64,000 nucleotides of DNA from Paraburkholderia sp. (lineage in GTDB: Bacteria; Pseudomonadota; Gammaproteobacteria; Burkholderiales; Burkholderiaceae): NCBI RefSeq assembly GCF_024281035.1, contig NZ_JAMXLH010000029.1:124001-188000 (forward strand), written 5' to 3'. The notes below the pieces were generated by a model, which did no database searches, had not been told where the DNA came from, and saw only the letters and a list, made by a program, of their open reading frames with translations. Positions 17,047-26,528 of this stretch are shown piece by piece. Each line of letters begins with the position of its first letter. The first letter of the stretch is position 1. A program made the position numbers and the translations under genes.

Positions 17047-17717
17047 ACACGCCGGCCGCCACACCGGCCGCGCCTTCCAGCGTTGCCGTCGACCCGCAAG
17101 ATCGCGCCGATGCTACGCCCGACGCTGTTGAGCCAGGCACGTCCACGCCTTCGCAACTGCCCGATCCCGTGAGCGAGCGCGACCGCCATTTCATGCGGCT
17201 TGCTCAACTCGCTGCCGAAGATGCGCGCGCGGCGGGCGAGGTGCCCGTTGGCGCGGTGCTGGTGCGCGGCGACGAGGTGATCGCGACAGGTTTCAACCAT
17301 CCGATCGGGGCGCACGATCCGTCCGCGCATGCCGAGATGGCCGCGCTCCGTGCGGGCGCGAAGGCGCTGGAAAACTACCGTTTGCCGGGCTGTGAGCTCT
17401 ATGTGACCCTCGAACCGTGCCTGATGTGCGCGGGCGCCATCATGCACGCGCGGATCGCGCGCGTGGTCTACGGCGCGCACGACCCGAAGACGGGCGCGTG
17501 CGGCGGTGTCGTCGATGCCTTCGCCAACGCGCAGTTGAATCATCACACCAATGTGGTGGGCGGCGTGCTCGAAAGCGAATGCGGCGACGCGCTGCGCTCG
17601 TTCTTCGCGGAGCGACGCCGGGCGAGTCGCGCGGCGCGCCGCGCCGTAGCAGGCGAGACGCCGTCGGCGGATGACGACTCCGCCAGCACGGGCGACACCC
17701 CATCCCAATCGACATGA
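17043..17717 (+). CDS. tadA: tRNA-adenosine(34) deaminase TadA
   Basis: This cytidine-deaminase-fold enzyme makes inosine at the wobble base of tRNA-Arg(ACG). Zinc-site motifs HAE (96-98, catalytic Glu) and PCLMC (C126, C129) are intact, with the typical MCAGAIMHARIARVVYGA that follows. The start is GTG at 17043, overlapping the previous stop. It gives a 224-residue protein whose first ~44 residues are a Pro/Ala-rich extension absent from most TadAs. A GTG at 17169 would give a standard length, so the true start is uncertain. The C-terminus also has a low-complexity tail. It overlaps ldcA by 4 nt. Confidence 0.88.
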   Translation: MNTPAATPAAPSSVAVDPQDRADATPDAVEPGTSTPSQLPDPVSERDRHFMRLAQLAAEDARAAGEVPVGAVLVRGDEVIATGFNHPIGAHDPSAHAEMAALRAGAKALENYRLPGCELYVTLEPCLMCAGAIMHARIARVVYGAHDPKTGACGGVVDAFANAQLNHHTNVVGGVLESECGDALRSFFAERRRASRAARRAVAGETPSADDDSASTGDTPSQST

Positions 17718-18640
17718 CCAAGCATCGCACCATCGAACTGATTGCACCGTCCGGTTATCCGCCCGATCCGATGGTGGTCGAGCGTGCGCTCGATCGCCTG
17801 CAGGCCGAAGGCCATCGCGTCGACGGCATCGCGGCAACCGAGCGGCGCTACCTGCGCTTCGCGGGCACCGACGGCGAACGTGCCGCCGAACTCAACCGCC
17901 TGGCCGACCCGTCGCGCGACTTGCCCGATATCGTGCTCGCCGTGCGCGGCGGCTACGGCGCCGTGCGCCTCCTGCACGGGCTCGATTACGAAGGCCTGCA
18001 GCGGCGGCTCGCCGGGCGGCCGATTGCGTTTTGCGGCCATAGCGACTTCACTGCGATCCAGCTCGCGCTGCTTGCGCGCGCGGGACTCACGACGTTCGGC
18101 GGCCCGATGCTCGTGAGCGACTTCGGCGCCGAGGATCTCAGCAGCTTCACGATGCAGCACTTCTGGGACACGCTCTCGAAGCCCGATTTCACGCTCACCG
18201 TGGACGCCCCGCAGGCGCAGACCGCACATGTTTCGGGCACGCTCTGGGGCGGCAACCTTGCCATGTTGACTTCTTTGATCGGCACGCCGTTCATGCCGCC
18301 GGTGGAGGGCGGCATTTTGTTCCTCGAGGACATCAACGAGCAGCCGTTTCGCATTGAACGCATGATTTATCAGTTGCACCTCTCGGGGATTCTCGGGCGC
18401 CAGCAGGCACTCGTGCTGGGCGACTTTTCGGGCGGCAAGCCGTTCGACTACGACAACGGCTACGACCTGGACGAAATGATCGAGCAGGTGCGCTCGGTGG
18501 TCGGCGTTCCGGTCATCACGGGCTTGCCGTTCGGGCATATCGCGGACATGGTGACGCTGCCGGTCGGCGCGCAGGCGAACCTGCAGGCCACACCGCTCGG
18601 GTTCAAGCTGGCCGTGAGCGGATATCCGCATCTCGGCTGA
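17714..18640 (+). CDS. ldcA: Muramoyltetrapeptide (LD-)carboxypeptidase, S66 family
   Basis: This 308-residue cytosolic peptidase removes the terminal D-Ala from murein tetrapeptides during cell-wall recycling. The S66 catalytic triad is visible: nucleophile S110 in FCGHSDFTA, E205 in LFLEDINEQPF and H275 in GLPFGHIADM, with the oxyanion-region RGGYGAVRLL at 78-87. Spacing agrees with the characterised Pseudomonas enzyme. There is no signal peptide, as expected. It is the last gene of the DUF1992-tadA-ldcA operon and is followed by an intrinsic terminator. Confidence 0.9.
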   Translation: MTKHRTIELIAPSGYPPDPMVVERALDRLQAEGHRVDGIAATERRYLRFAGTDGERAAELNRLADPSRDLPDIVLAVRGGYGAVRLLHGLDYEGLQRRLAGRPIAFCGHSDFTAIQLALLARAGLTTFGGPMLVSDFGAEDLSSFTMQHFWDTLSKPDFTLTVDAPQAQTAHVSGTLWGGNLAMLTSLIGTPFMPPVEGGILFLEDINEQPFRIERMIYQLHLSGILGRQQALVLGDFSGGKPFDYDNGYDLDEMIEQVRSVVGVPVITGLPFGHIADMVTLPVGAQANLQATPLGFKLAVSGYPHLG

Positions 18641-18651
18641 CGCGGGGGCAC

Positions 18652-18676
18652 AAAAGCGCTTTCGAGCGCTTTTTTT
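18652..18676 (+). terminator. Intrinsic terminator of the tadA-ldcA operon
   Basis: AAAAGCGCT, a TTCG tetraloop, then AGCGCTTTTTTT: a compact stem with a stable loop and a T-tract, 12 nt after the ldcA stop. Confidence 0.88.
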
Positions 18677-19102
18677 ACGGCCTATATATGCAACTAACTG
18701 CCAAGCCGTTCGTTCGCACGCAAATGTCCGACGCACTTGTGTCGCGACTAACCGCTGGCAGATAAATGGCGCATATTGGGCATGCTGGCGGCGATTGGAA
18801 TGCCGCGCCGCCAACCGGTGCGTACGGGCATCGCGCGGTTGCTGCACCAGGTTGCTGCAGTGGAGTCGTGCACGCGAGGCAGGGCAGTTTTCATACACCT
18901 TGCTTGACCTGCAGTATCTGAACGCGCGTATGGGCGTGCCCCGATGATTTGGCTACACTGATCTGGTCCTGAAAGCGGATTGCCGGGCTGATCCACCGCG
19001 CGCCGTTTGCGCACTGGCAATTCACGCGCGGCGACCGCTCTCCGTCGAATTCGACTCTCGCCGGATCTTGCCTTCACAACACGATCGGTTGACTCTTCCA
19101 AC
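18677..19102. other. Intergenic region upstream of the urate operon
   Basis: About 425 bases without a supported gene. This must hold the promoter of puuE-uraD-alc-allA, but no clear -35/-10 pair or operator is obvious to me. Confidence 0.4.
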
Positions 19103-20053
19103 ATGGCACTCGATCCTCTCTATCCTCGCGATCTAACCGGTTATGGCCGGCATCCGGTGCAGGCCGACTGGCCGGGCCAGGCGCGCGTTGCGGTGCAGTT
19201 CGTCCTCAACTACGAAGAGGGCGGCGAAAACTGTGTGCTGCACGGCGATAGCGCCTCCGAGCAGTTCTTGTCGGAAATCGTCGGCGCTGCCGCGTACCCC
19301 GCGCGTCACATGAGCATGGAATCGATCTACGAGTACGGCTCGCGCGTCGGCGTATGGCGCATCCTGCGCGAGTTCGAGAAGCGCGGCCTGCCGCTCACGG
19401 TATTCGGCGTCGGCATGGCGATCGAGCGTCATCCGGAACTCGGCCGTGCGTTCGTCGAACTCGGTCACGAGATCGCGTGCCACGGCTATCGCTGGATCCA
19501 CTATCAGGACGCGACGCCGGAACGCGAAGCCGAGCATATGAAGCTCGGCATGGAAGCGATCGAGCGCGTGACGGGCGTGCGTCCGCTCGGCTGGTACACG
19601 GGCCGTGACAGCCCGAACACGCGCCGTCTCGTCGCGGAATACGGCGGCTTTCTCTACGACTCCGACTATTACGGCGACGATCTGCCGTTCTGGATGGATG
19701 TGGAAGTGACGGGGGGCAAGACCGTGCCGCAACTGATCGTTCCGTACACGCTCGACACGAACGACATGCGCTTCGCCACGCCGCAGGGCTTCAACACGGC
19801 GGACCATTTCTTCGCGTACCTGCGCGACGCCTTCGACGTGCTCTACGAAGAAGGCGACGAGGCGCCGAAGATGATGTCGATCGGCATGCACTGCCGGCTG
19901 CTCGGCCGCCCGGGGCGGTTTCGCGCGCTGCAACGCTTTCTCGACCATATCGAGCAATACGATCGCGTCTGGGTGGCGCGCCGCGTCGACATCGCGCGTC
20001 ACTGGCGCACGCATCATCCCTACCAGCCGCGCGCTCGCCGTGCCGCCACGTGA
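19103..20053 (+). CDS. puuE: Allantoinase PuuE (polysaccharide-deacetylase type)
   Basis: This 316-residue cofactor-independent allantoinase opens allantoin to allantoate. It starts YPRDLTGYGRHPVQADWPG, the PuuE hallmark, and has the NodB-like features EEGGENCVLHGD, EIACHGYRWIHYQ and GWYTGRDSPNTRRL. This family is unrelated to the zinc amidohydrolase AllB. I placed the start at ATG 19103, where the conserved sequence begins. It leads a four-gene plus-strand operon (puuE-uraD-alc-allA). A 13-bp tandem repeat starts at its stop codon and runs into uraD. Confidence 0.92.
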   Translation: MALDPLYPRDLTGYGRHPVQADWPGQARVAVQFVLNYEEGGENCVLHGDSASEQFLSEIVGAAAYPARHMSMESIYEYGSRVGVWRILREFEKRGLPLTVFGVGMAIERHPELGRAFVELGHEIACHGYRWIHYQDATPEREAEHMKLGMEAIERVTGVRPLGWYTGRDSPNTRRLVAEYGGFLYDSDYYGDDLPFWMDVEVTGGKTVPQLIVPYTLDTNDMRFATPQGFNTADHFFAYLRDAFDVLYEEGDEAPKMMSIGMHCRLLGRPGRFRALQRFLDHIEQYDRVWVARRVDIARHWRTHHPYQPRARRAAT

Positions 20054-20081
20054 AGTTGCCACGTGAAGTTGCCACATGAAG
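20045..20081 (+). repeat. 13-bp tandem repeat spanning the puuE stop and uraD start
   Basis: GCCACGTGAAGTT occurs at 20045-20057 and 20058-20070, and a third, altered partial unit GCCACATGAAG lies at 20071-20081. The G-to-A change in the third unit creates the ATG used or usable by uraD (20076). Confidence 0.8.
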
Positions 20082-20597
20082 ACCATGGACTACACCCTCG
20101 AACAGCTTAACCGTGCCTCGACCGAAGCCTTCGTGGCCGCGCTTTCAGGCATCTTCGAGCACTCGCCATGGGTGGCCGGGGCTGCTGCCGTAGAGCGTCC
20201 GTTCGCGAGCGTCGAGGCTCTGCATAGGGCGATGTCGCAGGCCGTCAAATCTGCGGGCGAGACGAAGCAGCTCGCGCTGATCCGTGCCCACCCGGAACTT
20301 GCGGGCAAGGCGGCGGTGCGCGGCGAACTGACCGCCGAATCGACACGCGAACAGCGCGGCGCGGGCCTGAACCAATGCACGCAGGAAGAGTTCGACAAGC
20401 TGCAGTCGCTTAACCGGGCGTATCGCGAGAAGTTCGGCTTCCCGTTCATCCTCGCGGTACGCGGCTACGACCGCCAAGGCATCATCGCGAACTTCGAAGC
20501 GCGCGTGAACAACAGCCGCGCCGACGAAATATGCGCGAACCTCGACGAGATCTATCGCATTGCGCGCTTTCGGCTCGACGAGTTGATCGACGCTTGA
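20076..20597 (+). CDS. uraD: OHCU decarboxylase UraD
   Basis: This 173-residue 2-oxo-4-hydroxy-4-carboxy-5-ureidoimidazoline decarboxylase yields (S)-allantoin. Motifs include [20 protein letters not shown] (with the conserved His) and FNKLQ-like [25 protein letters not shown], all typical. ATG 20076 lies in the last unit of a tandem repeat; ATG 20085 ([12 protein letters not shown]), with GAAG upstream, is an equally good start and matches common family N-termini. It lies between puuE and alc. Confidence 0.9.
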   Translation: MKTMDYTLEQLNRASTEAFVAALSGIFEHSPWVAGAAAVERPFASVEALHRAMSQAVKSAGETKQLALIRAHPELAGKAAVRGELTAESTREQRGAGLNQCTQEEFDKLQSLNRAYREKFGFPFILAVRGYDRQGIIANFEARVNNSRADEICANLDEIYRIARFRLDELIDA

Positions 20598-20644
20598 TGC
20601 GGCGCTTTTGCGCTATCACCGGACAGACAAGAAGGAAGACGACG

Positions 20645-21664
20645 ATGGCACTCCCGACTCTTGATTCCAACGCTCCAGAATTCACCCGCCGCTATGTGAA
20701 TCTTGCGGACCCGCGCCTCGGCGCGCAGGCGCTCGAAGCCAGCGACGAATTCTTCGCGCCGAAGGAGCGCATGCTTAACCCGGAGCCGGCTGTCTTCGTC
20801 CCGGGCAAGTACGACGACCACGGCAAGTGGATGGACGGCTGGGAGACGCGGCGCAAGCGCACGATGGGCTACGACTGGTGCGTCGTGAAGCTCGCGCGCC
20901 CTGGCGTCGTCAAGGGGCTCGACCTCGATACCAGCCATTTCACCGGCAACTATCCGCCCGCGGCATCGGTGGAGGGTGCGTATGTGCCCGAAGGCATGCC
21001 GACGGCTTCGACGCCGTGGTTCGAGATCGTGCCGTCTACGTCCCTGACAGGCAACAGCCACCACTATCTTGAAGCCGCCAGCGGCCAGCCGTCCCAGCCA
21101 TACACGCACGTGCGGGTGAACATCTATCCGGATGGCGGCATTGCGCGTCTGCGCGTCTACGGCCAGCCGCAGGTGGACTGGAACGGCGCGAGCCGCACCG
21201 AACACTTCGACCTTGCCGCCATGGCGAACGGCGCGTACGTGGTCGCGGCGAACAACCAGCACTTCGGTCTCGCGTCGAACATGCTGATGCCGGGCCGCGG
21301 CGCGAACATGGGCGACGGCTGGGAAACGCGCCGCCGCCGCGAGCCGGGCAACGACTGGGCGATCATCGCACTCGCACATCCCGGCATCATCAAGAAGATC
21401 GAAGTCGATACCGCGCACTTCAAGGGCAACTATCCCGACCGCTGCTCGGTACAGGCTGCGTGCGTGACGGGAGGCACGGACAGTTCGCTCATTACGCAGG
21501 CGATGTTCTGGCCGGTGCTGCTCGGCGAGCAGAAGCTGCAGATGGACGCACAACACAGCTTCGAAAGCGAGCTGGCCGCGCTCGGCCCGGTCACTCACGT
21601 GCGTCTGAACATCATTCCGGACGGCGGCGTGTCGCGCCTGCGCCTGTGGGGTACGCTCGCGTAA
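20645..21664 (+). CDS. alc: Allantoicase
   Basis: This 339-residue allantoicase splits allantoate into ureidoglycolate and urea. It shows the duplicated jelly-roll architecture of the family: the segments [13 protein letters not shown] / [13 protein letters not shown] in the first half and [17 protein letters not shown] / [14 protein letters not shown] in the second are clear internal repeats. The start is ATG 20645 with a strong AAGGAAG 6-12 nt upstream. Urea is a product, but no urease genes are in the window. Confidence 0.93.
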   Translation: MALPTLDSNAPEFTRRYVNLADPRLGAQALEASDEFFAPKERMLNPEPAVFVPGKYDDHGKWMDGWETRRKRTMGYDWCVVKLARPGVVKGLDLDTSHFTGNYPPAASVEGAYVPEGMPTASTPWFEIVPSTSLTGNSHHYLEAASGQPSQPYTHVRVNIYPDGGIARLRVYGQPQVDWNGASRTEHFDLAAMANGAYVVAANNQHFGLASNMLMPGRGANMGDGWETRRRREPGNDWAIIALAHPGIIKKIEVDTAHFKGNYPDRCSVQAACVTGGTDSSLITQAMFWPVLLGEQKLQMDAQHSFESELAALGPVTHVRLNIIPDGGVSRLRLWGTLA

Positions 21665-21682
21665 GCGGGCTGTGAGAGGACC

Positions 21683-22219
21683 ATGAGCAACCCGACGCAA
21701 CGCTCCGGCTCGACGCTAGCCGTCGAGCTGCTGACGCGCGCTGCGTTCGCGCCGTTCGGCGATGTGATCGAACTTGAAGGCGCGAACGCGTTTCCGATCA
21801 ACCTCGGCACGACGATCCGCTATCACGATCTCGCGAAGGTGGACGTGACGGACGAGGGCGGCCGCGCGCTCATCAATCTCTTTCGCGGCGAAGCGCGCGT
21901 GCTTCCGTTCGAGGTGAAAATGCTCGAGCGTCATCCGCTCGGCAGCCAGGCGTTTTTGCCGCTCGATAGCCGTCCCTATCTGATCGTCGTGGCGCCCGTG
22001 GGCGATCTCGACGTCGCAAAGATTCGCGCATTCGTGACCCACCGCTGGCAAGGCGTGAACTACGCGAAGGGCGTGTGGCACCATCCGCTGATCGCGCTCG
22101 GCGAAGCGAGCGACTTTATCGTCGTCGATCGCGGCGGCGCGGGGCACAACCTCGACGAGCAGGATCTGCCCGAGTCGCTCTGGATAAACGAAGACGCTGT
22201 GCGCGCCGCGCGGCGTTGA
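21683..22219 (+). CDS. allA: Ureidoglycolate lyase
   Basis: This 178-residue cupin-type ureidoglycolate lyase (AllA family) releases glyoxylate and urea as the last step of the pathway. Typical segments are [14 protein letters not shown] near the N-terminus, [11 protein letters not shown], and [23 protein letters not shown] with the metal-binding region. It is the last gene of the plus-strand operon, 18 nt after alc, and faces puuD tail to tail. The gap between them (22220-22316) contains GC-rich inverted stretches (CGCCGC near 22242 and GCGGCG near 22271) that may act as a shared terminator. Confidence 0.9.
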   Translation: MSNPTQRSGSTLAVELLTRAAFAPFGDVIELEGANAFPINLGTTIRYHDLAKVDVTDEGGRALINLFRGEARVLPFEVKMLERHPLGSQAFLPLDSRPYLIVVAPVGDLDVAKIRAFVTHRWQGVNYAKGVWHHPLIALGEASDFIVVDRGGAGHNLDEQDLPESLWINEDAVRAARR

Positions 22220-22316
22220 AGCCTCGCGCAATGCCGCGCAGCGTGTAAAACGCCGCGTGATTTGCCGGGTTGCGGCGCATTTTCTTCTCGCACGCGGCCC
22301 TTGCTGCCTTACCTCA

Positions 22317-23540
22317 CTATCTCGTCGCGCCGCCTTCGAACCAGGCGGCAATCTTCTGGCGTTCGTCGTCGGTCATGTGCGTGATGTTGGCGAGCGGCAT
22401 GACCTTCAACTGCACGGCCTGCCGATACAGACGCTGGGCGTTCTGCGAAATCTCGTCGGGCGTATCCAGCATCACGCCAGCGGGCGCAGCGCCGATCAGC
22501 GTCGGATGGGCCGAATGGCATGCCACGCAACGGGCCTGCACGATCGGCTGGATATCGGCGAGTTTCAGTTTCGGCGAGTTGGCCGCTTTGTCCGCTTTAG
22601 CCGCTTCCGCCTGCGGCACGACCGGGCGCGGCAGCGTCCAGAAGAGGGCGGCGAACATCAGCGCGATGCCGCCGAGCGGCAAATACCACAACACGCGGCC
22701 GCGATGGCGCATCACGAAGAACTGGCGGATCAGCGCACCGGCCAGCATGATCAGCGCGAGCACGACCCAGCTGTGCGGGTGCGAATAGGTCATCGCGTAG
22801 TGATTCGACAGCATCGCGAACACGACCGGCAGCGTGAAGTACGTGTTGTGCACCGAGCGTTGCTTGCCGCGCTTGCCGTAAGCAGGGTTCGGCGCTTCGC
22901 CCTTCAACATGGCGTCGACCATCTTGCGCTGGCCCGGGATGATGACGAAGAACACATTCGCCGACATGATCGTCGCGAGCATCGCGCCCATGATCAGATA
23001 CGCGGCACGCCCGGCGAAGATGTGGCAGGCGAGCCAGGCCGCAAGCAGGACGTAGACGCCCACGCATACGCCGAGCAGCGTGTCTTTCGTGCCGAGCAGG
23101 CGGCACAGCGCGTCGTAGACGATCCAGCCCGCGGCGAGGAAGCCGAGCGCGGAGAAGATCGCGACGGCCGGGCCCATGTCGAGCACGCTTTTGTCGATGA
23201 GGTAGGCGCCGGGCGCGAAGAGATACAGGACGGTAAAGAGCGCTGCGCCCGAGAGCCAGGTTGTGTATGCGGGCCACTTCGACCAGTGCAGATCCCCGGG
23301 CATTTCGGGCGGCGCGACCGTGTATTTCTGCATGTTGTAGAAGCCGCCGCCATGCACGTGCCACAGTTCGCCGAATACGCCGCGCATGCGCTGGTTCGGA
23401 TCCGCAGGCGGCTTGAGGCTGTTGTCGAGTGCCACGAAGTAGAACGATTCGCCGATCCAGGCGATCGCGGCCACGACATGGAACCAGCGCAGGGCGAGAT
23501 TCAGCCAGTCGGTGATGAAACCCGTCATCAGACCTGCCAT
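22317..23540 (-). CDS. puuD: Urate hydroxylase PuuD (membrane, cytochrome c-fused)
   Basis: This 407-residue membrane urate oxidase converts urate to 5-hydroxyisourate. The N-terminal ~300 residues form about eight membrane helices with family motifs (AAIAWIGESFYFVALDNSL, WHVHGGGFYNMQKY). The C-terminal part is a cytochrome c domain with haem site CVACH (338-342) and a Met ligand in KVMP (about 381). Electrons therefore enter the respiratory chain instead of making hydrogen peroxide as in classic uricase. A good GGAGG site precedes the ATG. It is convergent with allA and probably in one unit with uraH upstream. Confidence 0.93.
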   Translation of the reverse strand: MAGLMTGFITDWLNLALRWFHVVAAIAWIGESFYFVALDNSLKPPADPNQRMRGVFGELWHVHGGGFYNMQKYTVAPPEMPGDLHWSKWPAYTTWLSGAALFTVLYLFAPGAYLIDKSVLDMGPAVAIFSALGFLAAGWIVYDALCRLLGTKDTLLGVCVGVYVLLAAWLACHIFAGRAAYLIMGAMLATIMSANVFFVIIPGQRKMVDAMLKGEAPNPAYGKRGKQRSVHNTYFTLPVVFAMLSNHYAMTYSHPHSWVVLALIMLAGALIRQFFVMRHRGRVLWYLPLGGIALMFAALFWTLPRPVVPQAEAAKADKAANSPKLKLADIQPIVQARCVACHSAHPTLIGAAPAGVMLDTPDEISQNAQRLYRQAVQLKVMPLANITHMTDDERQKIAAWFEGGATR

Positions 23541-23722
23541 AAAGCGCCTCCACTCCTGATTCGTTGCGCGCGCAACACCTCGTGCGAATTGCAGGCGCGG
23601 TGCCTGCTTCAGCGCCGGATTCGGTGCCTCGTGCGTTTGGCAGCTGCCGTGCGAAGCGCTTGCGCCGCCGGTCTCGTGTGTATGGTGTGGCGACGATGGA
23701 TTGCCGGATGGGGGGAGCGCGC

Positions 23723-24076
23723 CTAGCTGCCGCGGTAGGTGCTGTACGACCAGGGCGAGACGAGCAGCGGCACGTGATAGTGCGCGTTGGCGTCTGCGAT
23801 CCCGAAGCGCAGCACGACGCGGTCGACGAAGCGCGGGTGCGGCACCTGCGTACCGAGCGAGGCGAAATAGTCGCCCGCATGGAACACGAGTTCGTATTCG
23901 CCGGCCGCGAACGCCGCGCCTTCGAGCAGCGGTTCGTCGCAGCGGCCGTCGTCGTTCGTCGTGACGGTTTTCAGTGCGCGGCGCGTATCACCCGCGAGCG
24001 CGAAGAGTTCGATTTTGATGCCCGTGCCGGGACGGCCATTCGCGGTGTCGAGCACATGGGTGGTGAGCTTGCCCAT
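23723..24076 (-). CDS. uraH: 5-hydroxyisourate hydrolase (transthyretin-like)
   Basis: This 117-residue HIUase hydrolyses 5-hydroxyisourate to OHCU, linking PuuD with UraD. It has the family N-terminus GKLTTHVLDTANGRPG (catalytic His) and the diagnostic C-terminal tetrapeptide YRGS. I chose ATG 24076; an upstream in-frame ATG would add 11 non-conserved residues. The gap to puuD is 182 nt and holds no gene. Confidence 0.93.
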   Translation of the reverse strand: MGKLTTHVLDTANGRPGTGIKIELFALAGDTRRALKTVTTNDDGRCDEPLLEGAAFAAGEYELVFHAGDYFASLGTQVPHPRFVDRVVLRFGIADANAHYHVPLLVSPWSYSTYRGS

Positions 24077-24695
24077 TCGCAGTTTCCTCGTGTCCAGCCT
24101 GTTATGCATACGCGACGTTCAACGCATTGTAAGAACCATCGTGGCGTAAGCGGGTAGACGATAGTGAAGATAAGTCCTTCAGCATGAGTGACGTGACGCG
24201 ATGCAGCACGCGGGCACGCGCGCGCTCTGCGCGGATTCGCCGTGGTTTCGGCATCGTTCGATGCCCCGGTGGCCGTCGAAGCGATGCATAAATACGACCT
24301 TTACAGGGCTACGCTCAATCTGTGTATCGTCGCTTGCATGAGTTGCCAGCGCAATTTTGATCGTCGAAGGTCGATCGCCTCGCATCGCTGACTCATCGAC
24401 CCTCCGGGTAATAAATCCGGGCTGATAGATCGAATTTATCGGTACATCGTTTTCAATATAAGGGAGGGAATCCGTCGAGGGCAGCTTGCGCCAGAACCCC
24501 CCGCGTCACGTGGCCTGGCGGGATTTAATGCCTCTCGACTAACGCCCGTCTAACAGGTATCGTCACCCCCGCGCGACGGCCCCGTCATCGGCCGGTCGCG
24601 GCCTGGCTGCCCCGAACGGTGCGGGGGCAACCACTCCGTGCGGCATGCGCGGGCATAGAACTCGAATAGCAGTAACGTACTTCGGCAGAACCTTC
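24077..24695. other. Divergent intergenic region between uraH and the purine/nucleoside ABC importer
   Basis: These ~620 bases separate divergent units. No gene is supported. An AT-richer patch around 24420-24470 (near ATAGATCGAATTTATCG, a loose dyad) is a reasonable place for promoters and a regulator site. I looked for a purine-type riboswitch and saw none I could defend. Confidence 0.4.
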
Positions 24696-26327
24696 ATGGG
24701 CGATTCTTCTTCACGTCAGGCGGCGGGCACGGCTTCCGGAGCAGCTTCCGGGAGCGGCATTGTGCCGCGTCTCGCGCTCACGGGCATCACGAAGCAGTAC
24801 CCGGCAGTGCTCGCGAACGACGACGTCACGCTCTCGGTCGCGCCCGGCGAGATTCACGCGCTGCTCGGCGAAAACGGGGCGGGCAAAAGTACGCTCATGA
24901 AGATCGTCTACGGCGCGGTGCGGCCCGATGCGGGCGAAATCCGCTGGGAAGGGCAGCCCGTCGACATCGCGAACCCGGCCGCCGCGCGCAAGCTCGGCAT
25001 CGGCATGGTGTTCCAGCACTTTTCGCTCTTCGAGACACTCACGGTCGGCGAGAACATCGCGCTCTCGCTCGACGAGGCGTTCGATCTCAAGGCGCTCGCG
25101 AGGCGCATCAGCGAGGTGTCGGCGCAATACGGTCTCGACGTCGATCCGCAGCGCCACGTCCACAGCCTGACCGTGGGCGAGCGGCAGCGCGTCGAAATCG
25201 TGCGCTGCCTGTTGCAGAACCCGCGCCTGCTCATCATGGACGAGCCGACCTCGGTGCTTACGCCGCAGGCCGTGCGCAAGCTCTTCGATACGCTGCGGCG
25301 GCTCGCATCGGAAGGTTGCAGCATCCTCTATATCAGCCACAAGCTCGACGAAATCCAGGAACTCTGCGACACGGCCACGGTGCTGCGCGGCGGCAAGGTG
25401 ACCGGTAATGTGACGCCGCGCGAGGAGACGCATGCGTCGCTCGCACGCCTGATGGTGGGGCGCGATTTGCCCGACTACACACGCCGGCCGCACACGCCCG
25501 GCGACGTGCAGCTCGACGTCAAACATCTCTCGATGCCGAGCGCCGATCCGTTCGGCACTTCGCTCGCCGACGTGACGTTCGCCGTGCACGCGGGCGAGAT
25601 CTTCGGCATTGCGGGCGTGTCGGGCAACGGCCAGGCCGAACTGCTCGCCGCGCTCTCCGGCGAGGCGCATCTGGGCCGCCATGTTCCGGCCGATGCGGTG
25701 ACGATCTGCGGCGAACCCGCAGGGCGGCTCACGGCGGGCGAGCGTCGTCGTCGCGGCTTCGCATTCGTGCCCGAAGAACGGCTCGGGCGCGGCGCGGTGC
25801 CCGAGATGTCGCTATCGGAAAACGCCTTGCTGACCGCGCACCGCGAAGGCATGGTGCGCTCGGGCTGGCTCAGGACGGGCGCGATGCGCGCATTCGCCCA
25901 GCGCTGCATCGACGCCTTCGACGTGCGCTGCGGCGGTCCCGACGCGCACGCGGCGAGCCTTTCGGGCGGGAATCTGCAGAAGTACATCGTCGGGCGTGAG
26001 ATCCTGCAGACGCCGAAGGTGCTCGTCGTCGCGCAACCCACATGGGGCGTCGACGTGGGTGCGGCGGCGTTCATCCGTCAAGAGTTGCTCGATCTTTCGG
26101 CGCGCGGGGTCGCGATACTCGTGATCTCGGAGGAGCTCGACGAGTTGTTCGACATCTGCGACCGCATCGCGGTGCTCGCGGGCGGGCGGCTCTCACCCGC
26201 ACGGCTCACCGGCGAGACGAATGCCGAGGAGATCGGACGCTGGATGGCGGGCTTGTTCGGCGAGCGCGCGGCAGGCGGCGAGCCGCCCGCGGCCCCCGCC
26301 GCGTCCGGGCCTGCGGCGCATGTCTGA
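24696..26327 (+). CDS. ABC transporter ATPase, BMP/nucleoside-type (double NBD)
   Basis: This 543-residue ATPase has two fused nucleotide-binding domains. The first has Walker A LLGENGAGKST, signature LTVGERQRVEI and Walker B LLIMDEPTSV. The second has a degenerate P-loop (GVSGNGQAELL), signature SLSGGNLQKYIVGREI and VVAQPTWGVDVGA. This arrangement is typical of the ATPases that work with BMP-type nucleoside importers (NupO/YufO group). It is the first gene of an importer with two permeases and a BMP lipoprotein-like binding protein. The start could also be ATG 24645. Location beside the urate genes suggests purine or nucleoside uptake. Confidence 0.88.
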   Translation: MGDSSSRQAAGTASGAASGSGIVPRLALTGITKQYPAVLANDDVTLSVAPGEIHALLGENGAGKSTLMKIVYGAVRPDAGEIRWEGQPVDIANPAAARKLGIGMVFQHFSLFETLTVGENIALSLDEAFDLKALARRISEVSAQYGLDVDPQRHVHSLTVGERQRVEIVRCLLQNPRLLIMDEPTSVLTPQAVRKLFDTLRRLASEGCSILYISHKLDEIQELCDTATVLRGGKVTGNVTPREETHASLARLMVGRDLPDYTRRPHTPGDVQLDVKHLSMPSADPFGTSLADVTFAVHAGEIFGIAGVSGNGQAELLAALSGEAHLGRHVPADAVTICGEPAGRLTAGERRRRGFAFVPEERLGRGAVPEMSLSENALLTAHREGMVRSGWLRTGAMRAFAQRCIDAFDVRCGGPDAHAASLSGGNLQKYIVGREILQTPKVLVVAQPTWGVDVGAAAFIRQELLDLSARGVAILVISEELDELFDICDRIAVLAGGRLSPARLTGETNAEEIGRWMAGLFGERAAGGEPPAAPAASGPAAHV

Positions 26328-26528
26328 GGCACATGTCTGACGCGCGGCGCGCGAAGCGCTGGCAAGGCAGCGTTGGCGTCGAGCCGAAACGGGCGGCTTG
26401 CGCACTCCGGCGCTGATCCCGGCGCTTGAACCTGGACTGAGCCTGGATCGAGCCCGAATTGAGCCTGCCCTGCGCGGCGACCAAAACCGAAAACCGACAC
26501 ACCCGGACTGAACACCGATCACACCATC

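Noticed and set aside
24420..24695. Purine-sensing riboswitch ahead of the nucleoside importer
   Set aside because: I could not find the conserved junction and loop sequences of known purine or xanthine aptamers.
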